64,000 bases of DNA from Gammaproteobacteria bacterium HGW-Gammaproteobacteria-15 (GTDB taxonomy: Bacteria > Pseudomonadota > Gammaproteobacteria > Enterobacterales > Alteromonadaceae), in NCBI GenBank assembly GCA_002840125.1, contig PGZF01000005.1:248001-312000 (forward strand). The letters are read 5' to 3'. Of this stretch, positions 9,393 through 20,600 are shown in pieces. The first letter of the stretch is position 1. Each line of letters starts with the position of its first letter. Position numbers and translations under genes: made by a program. The notes under the pieces were generated by a model. It worked only from the letters and a program-made list of their open reading frames with translations, ran no database searches and had not been told where the DNA came from.

Positions 9393-10298
9393 TTGCGGTA
9401 TCACCTTGCCTTGTCATACGAATACTTCGCGCTGTTAGCCGCGGCCTGCTGGGCCGTTGGCAGCCTGATGTCGGCTACCGCGTCGACCCATTTAGGTGCT
9501 TTTGCTTTTACCCGCTGGCGTATGCTGTGCGCCGCCATCATGTTGTGGTTAATTGCCCTGACAACAGGGAGCTGGGCAACACTGGCAGCCAGTAGCTTTG
9601 GCCTGCTGGCCCTGTCTGGCGTGATTGGTATTTTTATCGGCGACACGGCGCTGTTTGCCGCGATGAACCGCCTCGGCCCCCGCCGCGCCGGTGTGCTGTT
9701 TGCTACCCATGCGCTGTTTTCAGTGGTGCTGGCGTATTTCTTTCTCGGAGAAACCTTATGGGGCTGGACACTTATCGGCAGCAGTTTGCTGATAAGCGGT
9801 GTGATGAGCGCCATTTTCTTTGGCAAACGCAAAACCGAGCTACACGCCTGGGAAGCGAATCAGACACAACTCAGATCCGGCGTCACGCTGGGCTTGCTGG
9901 CCGCTTTGTGCCAGGCAGTTGCCACGTTAATGCTAAAGCCGCTGATGGAAACTGATATTGACGCCGTAGCCGCCTCAGCAGTGCGGATGACTACTGCTTT
10001 TGTGCTGCACCAGCTTATTTTTATGCTGGGTTTTAAAATAGCCCGCGCTTATTTACCGATGAACAAAAAAGTGTTTTTGCTGGTATTGGCCAATGCCGGT
10101 ATCTCCATGGTGCTGGGTATGACACTGATACTGCAGGCTTTAAAATACGGCGATGCCGGTTTAGTGGCTATTTTATCCTCTGTCAGCCCTGTGCTGGTGT
10201 TGCCACTGTTATGGCTGGTATACCAACGCAGCCCGGCAATCGGCGCCTGGCTGGGGGCAGCACTTACTGTACTGGGTACAGTGCTTATACTGCGTTAA
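9393..10298 (+). CDS. EamA/DMT family transporter
   Basis: About 300 residues with ten hydrophobic segments arranged as two EamA repeats; the second begins near LGLLAALCQAVATL. Family members export or import small metabolites, often amino acids or their derivatives, across the inner membrane. The frame opens at TTG 9393, but TTG 9411 (MSYEYFALLAAACWAVG) gives a more typical N-terminus and is equally likely. A TATAAT at 9373-9378 lies just upstream without a good -35 box. The substrate is unknown. Confidence 0.82.
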   Translation: MRYHLALSYEYFALLAAACWAVGSLMSATASTHLGAFAFTRWRMLCAAIMLWLIALTTGSWATLAASSFGLLALSGVIGIFIGDTALFAAMNRLGPRRAGVLFATHALFSVVLAYFFLGETLWGWTLIGSSLLISGVMSAIFFGKRKTELHAWEANQTQLRSGVTLGLLAALCQAVATLMLKPLMETDIDAVAASAVRMTTAFVLHQLIFMLGFKIARAYLPMNKKVFLLVLANAGISMVLGMTLILQALKYGDAGLVAILSSVSPVLVLPLLWLVYQRSPAIGAWLGAALTVLGTVLILR

Positions 10299-10364
10299 GG
10301 CAGTTGTAATTCGTTTTGTCTCTGCTAGGCTGAGCTTTAACAGAATAAAAACAAAGCGTTAATT

Positions 10365-10952
10365 ATGACAGCACCGAGTTTTGCCTTGCTGCAGCGTGTT
10401 ACCGGTTATCAGCATATGCAACACGAATTAAGCACTCTGCTGCAAGGCGAATGGTATGACCACGTAAACCAGCGTGACTATGCCGGTAAGTGGGACGTGA
10501 TGCCACTGCGCTGCGCAGCTGAATATCTGCCCCAACACCCGGTGCTGCAAAGCTTTGCTATACATTCCGGTTCCGACTGGCGCAATTTACCGCAACTGGC
10601 ACAAAGCCCGGCACTGGCTGAATTTATTAACTCTTTCCCTCACCCGCTTAAATCTGTCAGGTTAATGCGCTTGCACCCGGGCGCTGAAATTAAACCGCAC
10701 CGTGATGCCGGTTTAAGCCTTGAAGCTGGCGAGGCACGGCTGCATTTGTGCCTGCAAACCAACCCCGGCCTGGAATTTCGGGTTAACCAGCAATTGGTAC
10801 CAATGCAAGAGGGCGAATTGTGGTATATCAACGCTGATCAGACTCACAGCGTGTACAACAAAGGCAGTAGCAGCCGGATAAACCTGGTACTGGATTGCCA
10901 GGCCACCACAACATTGAAGGAAGAATTGTATGCTGCCTGTGAGCACATATAG
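10365..10952 (+). CDS. Aspartyl/asparaginyl beta-hydroxylase family dioxygenase
   Basis: A 195-residue Fe(II)/2-oxoglutarate oxygenase. The facial triad is visible: His112 and Asp114 in KPHRD and His161 in QTHSV, with Arg171 (SSRINL) placed to bind 2-oxoglutarate. Family knowledge: such enzymes hydroxylate Asp or Asn side chains of proteins or peptides, or free amino acids. It is the first of four overlapping genes and overlaps the methyltransferase by 23 bases. The N-terminus lacks a signal peptide, so it acts in the cytoplasm. The substrate is unknown; its neighbours suggest a peptide or surface protein. Confidence 0.85.
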   Translation: MTAPSFALLQRVTGYQHMQHELSTLLQGEWYDHVNQRDYAGKWDVMPLRCAAEYLPQHPVLQSFAIHSGSDWRNLPQLAQSPALAEFINSFPHPLKSVRLMRLHPGAEIKPHRDAGLSLEAGEARLHLCLQTNPGLEFRVNQQLVPMQEGELWYINADQTHSVYNKGSSSRINLVLDCQATTTLKEELYAACEHI

Positions 10953-12249
10953 CACCTTGCATACAGCAGACCTGGTTAGCTTTGCCAAGGCCATATTGCA
11001 GGCAGATAGCGCTGGTGTTGCTAAACAACTACTAGACCCTGTGCTTCACGGCCTGTGTCAACTGACAGAACTTGAACTGCATCCGGCGATATTTCGTGAT
11101 ACCGAAGCCACTGACACGGCTAATGGCAAAGCGGTGTCACCCATTACGGCAGCCCAGTGCGCAGAAGACCCTGAGCGCAGCCGGGTGTTTATGCAAGGGC
11201 TGTATCAGGCAATCACAGATAAAGTCAGCCGTTACAATACAGCTAAAAACGGCCGCCCGGTGCAGTTACTGTACGCCGGCACCGGCCCTTTTGGCTGGCT
11301 GCTACTGCCACTGCTGCCGCTTTTTAGCCCGGCGCAGCTGCAGGTAACCTTACTGGATATTCATCCGCAATCAATGCACAGGTTAACTAAGCTGCTGCAG
11401 CATTTTAACGTTGCAGACCGTATTGCCATGCAGGTCGTTGCAGATGCCACCCAGTGGCAGCCTTTGCCGGAGCAACGCTTTGATTTAATTCTTTCAGAAA
11501 CCATGAAGCACATGTTACAGCAGGAGCCCCAGGTTGCTATTTTCAGCCATTTGCAACAGTTTCTTACCCCGGACGGCGACCTTATCCCGCAGCAAATTAT
11601 CCTTAGCGCCGCTTTGCGCTGGGCGCAACAACATCACCGGCTGGGTGAGCTTTTCAGATTAAGCCGCAGTAACGCTGCCCGGCTTGCCACCGGTGATACA
11701 CAGTTACTGCAAGCTCAGTTTACCTTGCCGCATTTTGAAGCCGGGCCGGTTGATCTGGCGCTGGATACCGAAATTGTAATTTACAGCGAACACCGCCTGC
11801 AACAAAACCAGTGCCAGCTAACCCTGACACAATATAAAAAGGCGCTGTATCCAAAACCCGGATCTGTGCTGTATTGCAACTATGCACAAGGCACCTACCC
11901 CGACTGGCATATTAATATTACCCGGCTCCGGCCAACATTAGCAGCCAGCGATGATTTACGCGCCGGAGGCATTTTTCATTTATACCGTTTATGGCAAAAA
12001 ACCCAACAACACGGCTCACACCAGCGGCAGGAAAATACCCATGAACAAGAATGGAGCCTGGATAAAGCTGTGCTGGAACTTTGTGGTATTGGCCTGCACC
12101 CTGGCATGCAGCAACTGTATCAATACCAACGCCTCAGTGAGGTAATAAACTGGGTGCATAGCTGGCAACTTAGTGAAACTGCTAAGCAACAGATTAATCA
12201 GCAGCTACAACAGCTGCTGCATAACCAACAACACACTGCGTTACAATGA
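10930..12249 (+). CDS. Class I SAM-dependent methyltransferase-like protein
   Basis: A 439-residue protein with a Rossmann methyltransferase core: motif I LLYAGTGPFGW (about residues 113-123), the acidic ribose ligand in LLDIHPQS (Asp143) and a post-I segment with FDLILSETM (SExM is typical of protein arginine methyltransferase-type folds). A long C-terminal half after about residue 240 is of unrecognised type, rich in Gln and Leu, and may bind the substrate. It overlaps the hydroxylase by 23 bases and the next gene by four (ATGA), so the three are translated together. The methylated target is unknown. Confidence 0.72.
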   Translation: MLPVSTYSTLHTADLVSFAKAILQADSAGVAKQLLDPVLHGLCQLTELELHPAIFRDTEATDTANGKAVSPITAAQCAEDPERSRVFMQGLYQAITDKVSRYNTAKNGRPVQLLYAGTGPFGWLLLPLLPLFSPAQLQVTLLDIHPQSMHRLTKLLQHFNVADRIAMQVVADATQWQPLPEQRFDLILSETMKHMLQQEPQVAIFSHLQQFLTPDGDLIPQQIILSAALRWAQQHHRLGELFRLSRSNAARLATGDTQLLQAQFTLPHFEAGPVDLALDTEIVIYSEHRLQQNQCQLTLTQYKKALYPKPGSVLYCNYAQGTYPDWHINITRLRPTLAASDDLRAGGIFHLYRLWQKTQQHGSHQRQENTHEQEWSLDKAVLELCGIGLHPGMQQLYQYQRLSEVINWVHSWQLSETAKQQINQQLQQLLHNQQHTALQ

Positions 12250-13373
12250 ACGACCTGGCCCAACGCTATATAAAGTTGTTACACAACCGCCAGCAGTTGC
12301 AACAATTGGCGGCACAACATAGCATGGCCCACTTTTGTGATCTGCTGGCGCGCTATCTCGACTGGCCGGATCTGACAGAACCACAAATGTTGGCCTTTCT
12401 GCGCCAGCAAAATGCCCGGGCAGTAGTACCGGCAAGCACAGAATTTAGCCGCTGCTGGTTTCCTTATGCTTATCAGCCAAACCAACAAAGTGTGCGCTGG
12501 CTGCTGGCCACCGACAAGCCACAACAGCCTTTTCTGGCCGATTACATTACCGCAAACCGCCAAAACCTGTTGGCGTCGCTGATCCAGCCCTACAGCCTGC
12601 TTGCGGATTTACTGGCTGTTGCCCCCTGTGCCAAAGTGGCACCTGCCTTGTTGATATTTCACTGGTCCAGAACCGGCTCAACTTTACTGGCCTCCAGCAT
12701 GATGCCTCTGACCCGTTATCTGGTATTGTCGGAATCTATGTTAATCAGCGATGTGTTAACCGATCCAGCCTGGCAAGACAGAACCAATGAGCTACTGCAA
12801 TTGCTGTTGCACCTGCAAAGCAGCCCTTGGCCGGAATGTTCCGGCATTATTGTTAAAACCAATGCCTGGGATTTACAACAATGGCGCCTCTGGCACACTG
12901 CATTTCCCGATGCAAAAAGCTTGTGCCTGATCAGACAACCGGCCGCTATATTACGCTCACACCAGCGTGAAGCGGGCCGCCATATGGTTAAACAACGCGT
13001 TACAGTCTGGCTTGATGATAATGGCCATGCCGAAGATCTTATTACCTATCAACAGCAAAAATTGATGCAGTTACTGCAATTTACTGCACACCTTGTTAAA
13101 ACCGGCACCAGCACTTTGATTGATTATCAGCAGTTGATCCAACTTAGTAATGCGCAGTGGCAACAGCTTACCGGTTTAGCCCTAAGCGACAGCGAAATGA
13201 TGATCTGGCAGCAGCATCTGAAATTGGATGCTAAAAACAGTGGCCAGCTCTACCGGCCTGCTGAACCGACAGCATCTGACTGCAGCCCTGAACTGGCGCA
13301 GCAATATCATTTACTACGTTTACAATGCCACGACTGGAACGCAGATGAACTTAACCCCCTACCTGCCGTTTAA
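12246..13373 (+). CDS. Sulfotransferase-like protein
   Basis: A 375-residue protein whose middle shows the PAPS-binding pattern of sulfotransferases. The 5'-phosphosulfate loop is FHWSRTGSTLLAS (residues 138-150) and the 3'-phosphate site is LIRQPAAILRSH (Arg230, Ser238), preceded by FPDAK. The basic residue usual in the 5' loop is Arg142. The first 130 residues are helical and match nothing I recognise. Family knowledge suggests transfer of sulfate from PAPS to a hydroxyl or amine, for instance a hydroxylated side chain or a sugar. It overlaps the methyltransferase by four bases and the acetyltransferase by 29. Activity is inferred. Confidence 0.7.
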   Translation: MNDLAQRYIKLLHNRQQLQQLAAQHSMAHFCDLLARYLDWPDLTEPQMLAFLRQQNARAVVPASTEFSRCWFPYAYQPNQQSVRWLLATDKPQQPFLADYITANRQNLLASLIQPYSLLADLLAVAPCAKVAPALLIFHWSRTGSTLLASSMMPLTRYLVLSESMLISDVLTDPAWQDRTNELLQLLLHLQSSPWPECSGIIVKTNAWDLQQWRLWHTAFPDAKSLCLIRQPAAILRSHQREAGRHMVKQRVTVWLDDNGHAEDLITYQQQKLMQLLQFTAHLVKTGTSTLIDYQQLIQLSNAQWQQLTGLALSDSEMMIWQQHLKLDAKNSGQLYRPAEPTASDCSPELAQQYHLLRLQCHDWNADELNPLPAV

Positions 13374-13851
13374 TCTGACGCTGCGCCCTGCAACAGCAGA
13401 TGACAGGCCGTTTTTATTGCAGCTGTTTGCCAGCAGCAGGCCGGTTTTCAGCCAGATGGGCTTACCAGAGGCCTTAGCAGCACATTTGGCAGAGCAGCAA
13501 TTTCAGCTACAGCAGGCGTCTTACCGGCAACAAGCCCTCGGTGCAGAAGTATTTATCGTGTTACTGCATAATACACCCGCCGGGCAATTAACTGTCAATC
13601 ACAGTAGCCACGACATACGCCTGATGGATTTGTCTATAGTGCAACAGCATCAGGGCCAGGGTTATGGCACTGCACTGATTAAGGCGTTACAGGCATTGGC
13701 AGGCAAACAGCAACTGCCGCTAAAACTGTCGGTTGATCACGCTAATCAGCGTGCACTGGCGTTATACCTTAAACTGGGCTTTGGCATTACGCAGCAACAA
13801 GACTTTCATTACTGCATGTGTTGGCAGTGTAGCCATCCACAAAGCAGGTAA
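13345..13851 (+). CDS. GNAT family N-acetyltransferase
   Basis: A 168-residue acetyltransferase. The start is placed at ATG 13345 (MNLTPYLPFNLTLRPATADD) because the GNAT fold begins there; the frame is open further upstream only within the preceding gene. The acetyl-CoA loop is QQHQGQGYGTAL (Q/RxxGxG/A) and the C-terminal VDHANQRALALYLKLGF is typical of GNATs. It overlaps the sulfotransferase-like gene by 29 bases and closes the four-gene run. The acetylated substrate is unknown. GNATs are common just upstream of tail-collar (Mdp-like) genes, which is also the case here. Confidence 0.85.
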   Translation: MNLTPYLPFNLTLRPATADDRPFLLQLFASSRPVFSQMGLPEALAAHLAEQQFQLQQASYRQQALGAEVFIVLLHNTPAGQLTVNHSSHDIRLMDLSIVQQHQGQGYGTALIKALQALAGKQQLPLKLSVDHANQRALALYLKLGFGITQQQDFHYCMCWQCSHPQSR

Positions 13852-13987
13852 AACTGTTAAAAAAAATCTGCTAACAAACGCAAATTGTTGCTTTATTGCT
13901 CACACCTCACTATTGTTAAGCCTGTATTCAGCTAGCGTAAAAACCCCTCATAACTTAAACTACTAACCTCTGAATAAGGAACACAAT

Positions 13988-14575
13988 ATGGCGGATCCAT
14001 TTATCGGTGAAATTCGGATGTTTGCTGGCACTTTTGCCCCACAAGACTGGGCATTTTGCCACGGGCAGCTACTGTCAATTCAAACCTACCCTGCCTTATA
14101 CTCTATCTTAGGAGTAACTTATGGTGGTAACGGTAGTACAACCTTCGGTTTACCCAATCTGCAAGGCCGCAGCCCGCTCGGCGTTGGCACAAGCCCAGGA
14201 TTAAGCAATGTAACACTTGGTCAGGTTGCAGGCACAGAACAGGTCTCGCTAAACCAAACACAACTTCCCAGTTTCAATGTATCACTGACCGGTACCGCAG
14301 CTATCGCTATACCAGCAAATACCAGCGACGGCACATCTAAAACACCAACAAATAACAGCGTATTATCCACCGCTGTCGATACTGCAGTCGGAGCTGAAGT
14401 CGACCTTTATGCACCGCTAAATTCAGGTAGCTCCACCACCTTAGCGCCATTTAATGCAAATATAACAGCGCAGGGCACATACACTGGCACAAATCAACCT
14501 GTGCCGACACGCAGCCCTTACCTTGGAATGAACTTTATTATTGCGCTTACGGGGATCTATCCCTCCCGTAATTAA
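13988..14575 (+). CDS. Tail-collar domain protein, microcystin-dependent-protein (Mdp) type
   Basis: A 195-residue protein with the phage tail collar fold: MADPFIGEIRMFAGTFAPQDW, then CHGQLLSI...YSILGVTYGGNGSTTFGLPNLQGRSPLG and a C-terminal NFIIALTGIYPSRN. This is the compact Mdp-like form found as free-standing genes in many bacteria, not a full phage fibre, and no phage gene is near. There is no signal peptide. The start has AAGGAACACAAT upstream. Its function is unknown; family members are assumed to be cell-surface or appendage parts. It follows four modifying-enzyme genes by 136 bases and precedes the giant surface protein. Confidence 0.85.
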   Translation: MADPFIGEIRMFAGTFAPQDWAFCHGQLLSIQTYPALYSILGVTYGGNGSTTFGLPNLQGRSPLGVGTSPGLSNVTLGQVAGTEQVSLNQTQLPSFNVSLTGTAAIAIPANTSDGTSKTPTNNSVLSTAVDTAVGAEVDLYAPLNSGSSTTLAPFNANITAQGTYTGTNQPVPTRSPYLGMNFIIALTGIYPSRN

Positions 14576-14634
14576 GTTTGATATGCAGCGGTTTTATATA
14601 CCGTGGCTTTAACACTATGTTTTATTTTTTTGAC

Positions 14635-14655
14635 GGCGGGTAAAGGATACCCGCC
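14635..14655 (+). promoter_or_regulatory. Leader hairpin ahead of the giant surface protein
   Basis: GGCGGGTA / TACCCGCC forms a perfect 8-bp stem with loop AAGGA, 34 bases before the start codon. It is followed by only a short A/T stretch, so it is not a clear terminator. It could be an attenuator or control translation by hiding the AGGA in its loop. Confidence 0.45.
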
Positions 14656-14689
14656 AGCAAAAATCTATATTGTTTATTAAGGAAATACT

Positions 14690-17600
14690 ATGTCACGGTC
14701 TGATTACAGCTTTTGTTCCCGGATGAAAAATTTTGCTGCTACCGCATTAAATATAAATAGACTAAGTCGCTGTTTATTGCTGTGTAGCTTGTCACTGGTA
14801 ACAATGTCATTCTCTGCTCAGGCCGCTGAACAAAGCCTGCCTGTAAACAAAACAACATGGATTTTTGTTGACCCGGCAGTTAAAGATCATCAGCAACTAC
14901 TCGGCGACCTGCCTGCAGGTGCTGAACTAAGAATCCTGCAAGCAGACCGCGACGGTTTTAGCCAGATTGCCGAAGAGCTTTATGGTCAGCGCGATATCGC
15001 ACAAATTCATTTAATTTCTCATGGCCGCGATGGTGAAATTCAGGCAGGTAATACCTGGTTGTCGGCCGACAGTATTGATAATGGCCGCAATCACTTAGCT
15101 TTTATAGGTGAAGCTTTAGCCACCAATGGCAGTATTTACATTTATGGCTGCCAGGTAGCAGCCGGGGTAAAAGGTAAAGCATTATTAAATACCATTGCCA
15201 GTATAACCAATGCCAGTATTGCCGCCTCTGACGATTGGACCGGCGATGCAAAACAAGGCGGGAACTGGCAACTGGAAACTGTTATCGGCACAGTTCAGGC
15301 CAATACTCTGCCAATCAATAAATCTTATCCGCATTTGCTTAATACTATAAATGCAGGTGATATGGTGGTATTGGGCTGGAACTCGTTTAACGACACAGTT
15401 ACTTTTGCAAGTCTTGTAAATATTCCTGCGGGCACAGTTATCAAGATTACTGATAAAGGCTGGGATCAGGCTACCGATGCGTTTACCACTCCGAGTACCG
15501 GTGATGGCATAGTTACCTGGACGACCAGCAGCCCAGTAAACTCGGGGGATATATTTCAGCTGTTTTTAGAAGGTTCAGATGGCCCGCCAACTGCCACCTT
15601 AACCAACGTAACAACTTCAACAGATCTTACAGGCGACATTTCAACCAACGGTTTTACTGTTACCGACCCAATGAATACTGTAGGTGACAGCATCTTTATT
15701 TATCAGGACGCGGATAATAACCCCTATTTTATTTTTGGCATGAATAACTCTGCCGGTACGGTTGACGCCTCTAACTGGAATACGTCCGTTGCTATCACTT
15801 TACGGGACTCAATGCTTCCTAATGGCTCTGGCAGCCAGAATGCACTTACCAACGGCACCGATGCTATTGGTCTACCCGGCGGAGCCAGCCAGCAGGATAA
15901 CGTGCAATACACGGGCCCAACTACATCAGCGGATAAGGCAACCTGGCTTAACCGGGTTACCAATGTGTCCAATTGGACTGGCGACAACACCGGGGCCACT
16001 ACAACAAGCGTGGGAACTGATGGCGGTAGCTTTATGGCTATTAGCTCATCTCCAACCGTTACCGATGGCAATATCAGCATTTCAGGCGCCACGGGCACCG
16101 GTGGCGCTTATAAAATTGGCGATACCATCAGTGCAACCTGGAACAACACCGGTGCTGGCGACAATAATGCCGGCATTACCGGCGTTACGGCAGACTTTTC
16201 CCAGTTTGGCGGCGGTGCCGCTGTGGCTGCAACTAATAATGCAAGTACCTGGATAGCAAGCTATACCATTACTGCCGGTGCCATTGATGCAACTAATCGT
16301 AATGTCAGTATCACAGCAAGCAATGCTAATGGTTCGACTACTACTGCAGACACCAGCAATGCCACTGTTGATAACGTGGCACCTACAGTAACCGATGCGC
16401 GGATCAGTATTTCCGGTGGTACCGGAGCGGGTGGCGCCTATATTATTGGCGACACCGTAACCGCAAGCTGGAACAATACTGCAGGCGGAGATAACAATAG
16501 CGATACCATTAGCGGCGTAACAGTTAACTTCAGCCAATTTGGTGGCGGTACAGTTGCCGCCAGCAACAATGCAAATACATGGACAGCTACTTACACTATT
16601 GTTGCCGGAGCAATAGAAGCCAGTGCCCGCAATGTGTCAGTTACTGCTACAGACAATGCAGGTAACGCTACTACCGCAGCCGATACCAGTAATGCTGATG
16701 TAGACAATACCGCACCGGTGGTTGCCAGTGTAAATGTGCCTGCAAACGGCATCTACCTTGCAAACCAAAACCTTGATTTTACTGTTAATACTAACGAAAA
16801 CATCGTTCTTGATACCAATGGTGGCACACCGGGGATAGCTCTTACTGTAGGAGTAACCACACGCTACGCGATTTATCTGAGCGGCAGTGGTACGTCTGCT
16901 GTCGTATTTCGTTACACTGTGCAAAGCGGGGACCTGGATGCTAACGGTATTACCGTTGCAGGTGTAATTGACGCCAATGGTGGTACGCTAAAAGATAGCG
17001 CCGGCAATAACATGAATCTGGTGCTTAACAATGTCGGCAGTACCGCTGCTGTGCTGGTTGATGGTTTAACAGCACCTGACGCCCCTACCATAGGCACTGC
17101 TGTTGCAGGCAATGCACAGGCCAGTGTAACCTTTACGGCCCCTGGCAATAACGGCGGCTCGGCCATTACAACTTATACCGCTACGGCCAGCCCCGGCGGT
17201 GCCACAGGCAATTGCGCCGGCCCTGCTGCTTGTGCCATTACTGTAAATGGCCTGACTAACGGCACTGCATACACTTTTACTGTTACAGCAACCAATACGA
17301 AAGGCACCAGCGTAGCTTCGGCAGCGTCGAATGCTGTAACCCCCAAAGGCGAACAAACTATTACCTTTGCTAATCCGGGTGCGCAGAACTTTGGCACCTC
17401 GCCGACACTAACGGCTACGTCATCTGCCGGAGCTGGCTACGCAGTGAGTTTCAGCTCAGTTACTGCCGGAGTTTGTACCATCACTAGCGGCGGTACATTG
17501 ACCTTTGTTACTGCCGGTAGCTGTACGATAAATGCCGATCAGCCGGGTGATGCTGCCATTAATGCTGCTACAACGGTATCGCAAACCTTTATGGTGAATG

Positions 17601-20600
17601 CGGTAGTTCCCGGCGCCCCCACGGTAGCAACTGCAACAGCTGGCGACACTCAGGCAACCGTGGCCTTTACAGCCCCAGCCAATACCGGCGGTACGACGAT
17701 TACCGGTTATACCGTAACATCTAACCCCGGCGGCTTTACCGGCACCGGTGCAGGATCTCCGATTACGGTAAGCGGGTTAACCAACGGTGTGGCTTATACC
17801 TTTACCGTGACCGCCACCAACTCTGCAGGAACTGGCGCTGCGTCTGCCGCATCTAATTCGATAACCCCGGCGTCACCACAAACTATTACCTTTAATAATC
17901 CTGGTGCGCAAAACTTTGGTACTACGCCAACGCTGACAGCAACGTCATCTGCCGGCGCTGGCTATACGGTGACGTTCACTTCATCGACACCCGGCGTTTG
18001 TACCATCACCAGCGGTGGTACATTAACATTCGTGACTGCCGGTACCTGTACAGTTAATGCCGATCAAGCAGGTGATTCCTCCTTCCTGCCTGCGTCGCAA
18101 GTGAGCCGCTCTTTCACCGTTAACCCGGTAGTACCCAATGCACCAACTATAGGGACTGCAATCGCCGGTGATACTCAGGCCAGTGTTGCCTTTGTTGCCC
18201 CGGTGAATATCGGCGGCGCGGCGATTACCGGTTATACAGTAACGGTAAACCCAGCAGATGTTGCGCCGGTACTCGGTGCTTCATCCCCGATTGTGGTGAC
18301 CGGTTTAACCAATGGCCAGGCCTATACCTTTACCGTGACTGCCGACAACGTTGCGGGCACCAGCCCAGCATCGGCTGCATCCAATTCGGTAACACCCGCA
18401 GCCATTCAGACCATTACGTTTAATAATCCGGGCGCACAAAACTTTGCCACTACGCCAACGCTGACGGCAACCTCAGATTCCGGTTTGACACCAACCTTTA
18501 CCTCTTCAACCCCCGCTGTTTGTACCATTACCAGCGGCGGCGCCTTGACCTTTATAACAGCGGGTAGCTGTACCATTAATGCTGATCAGGCCGGTAATGA
18601 CAGCTACTTAGCGGCTACTCAGGTGAGCAGAACCTTTACGGTTAACCCGGTAGTGCCCGGCATACCAACAGCTGTTGTTGCCACTGCAGGTGATGCTACA
18701 GCAAGCGTTGCTTTTGCCGCACCGGTAAATACCGGTGGCGTTAATATTACCGGTTATACTGTTACCTCTAACCCCGACGGCTTGACAGCCAGCGGTGCTG
18801 GCTCGCCGCTGGTCGTGAATGGTTTAACTAACGGCACGCCTTATACCTTTACCGTAACGGCCACTAACGCTGCTGGTACCAGTACCGCTTCCGCAGCGTC
18901 TAACAGTGTTACGCCCACTGCGGCAAATACAGCGCCAGAGATATCCGGCACACCGGCCACCTCAGTGGATCATGGGCAGGCATATAGTTTTGTGCCAACT
19001 GTCACGGATCCGGATGGTGATACCCTGACCTTCAGTATTCAAAATAAACCCACCTGGGCAAGTTTTGATACTGCTACAGGCGCACTAACCGGAACCCCGG
19101 CAAAAGAGCATGTTGGCACCACTACAGGTATTGTAATCAGTGTGTCTGACGGCGAATTTACCGCCAGCCTGAATGCGTTTAACCTGGAAGTAATTAACGT
19201 TAATGCCGCTCCGGTAGCCGTGGATGATAATTTCACCCTGCCATTTAGTAACAACCATACCTATTTGCTGGATGTACTGGCTAATGATACCGACCCGGAC
19301 GAAGACAGCCTGACTATTACGGCCGCTAAAACCAGCATTGGTCTGGTCAGTATTCAGAGCAATAAGTTGCTGTTTACCGCGCCGGATAACTTCAGCGGCA
19401 CTGCCTCATTTAGCTACAGCATTACCGATGGCGAGCTAAGCGATATGGCGCAGGTTACTCTGCAAATTGACGGCAGCAACCCTGATGCACCGGTTATTAC
19501 CGCACCGGACAATTTAATCATCAATGCCAGCGGCCTGTTTACCAAGGTAAATGTCGGTGTCGCTACAGCAGTTGATCGCAGTGGTAACCGGCTGGGAGTG
19601 TCATTGGTTAATGGCTTGCCGATGTTCGCAGCCGGGCGCCACGAATTGTACTGGCGGGCAACTGATGCCAGCGGTATTAGCAGCACGGTTACCCAGTTAC
19701 TGCAAATCAACCCACTGGTGTCACTAAGCAAACCGCAAACGGTGATTAACAACAGCACTGTCACCATAGAGGTAATACTAAATGGCCCGGCTCCGGTTTA
19801 TCCGCTTGAGGTAGCTTACAGTGTTAGTGGTTCTGCCAGTGCAGTAACTGAACACAATTTGGCGGCCGGCTCAGTGCAAATAAGCTCTGGCCTGCGCGCC
19901 AGCATCAGCTTTGATGTGTTTGCTGATTTAACTACTCAGGCAGAGAAAGATATTGTTGTTACGCTGAACAGCAGCCTGAACCTGGGTGCCAATGCCAGCA
20001 CAACCATTACGGCGACAGAGGCTAATCTGGCTCCTGTGGTTATGCTGGAAGCACAGCAGCAAAATCAAATCCGGCTGACCGTGGGCAAAACTGCAGGCGT
20101 GGTGACTGTTGCCGCACAGGTTACTGATCCTAACCCTGGTGATACAGTCAGCCTGCAGTGGCAGGCAGACGCTGCACTGACCAATATTTCAGCCGATATA
20201 TCGCAGTTTGTATTTGACCCGGCAAACCTGAGCAGTGGCGTTTATCAGATAGCGCTAACCGCAACAGATAATGCTGCAGAACCATTAAGTTATACCGCGC
20301 AAGTGTACCTGCTGGTACAGGATGTATTGCCGGTTCTGGATGGCAGCGACAGCAACAACAACCTGATCCCGGATAATGTAGAAGGTTTAGGTGACAGCAA
20401 CGGCAATGGCATTCCGGATTATCTGGACCCTGGTTTTGACTGTAACGTAATGCCTGAACAACTGCTAACTGTAACCCAGTTTGTTGCAGAGGGTGAACCG
20501 GGTATCTGTCTGCGTAAAGGTGCTACAGCTGCACTTAGCAATACCGGCGGCATTCAGCTAACCAGTGCAGACCTGCAATGGCTGGAACCAGACATGCAGG

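Noticed and set aside
13988..14575. Prophage tail region
   Set aside because: The tail-collar protein is the short free-standing Mdp form; no capsid, terminase, portal, tail tube or integrase gene is near.
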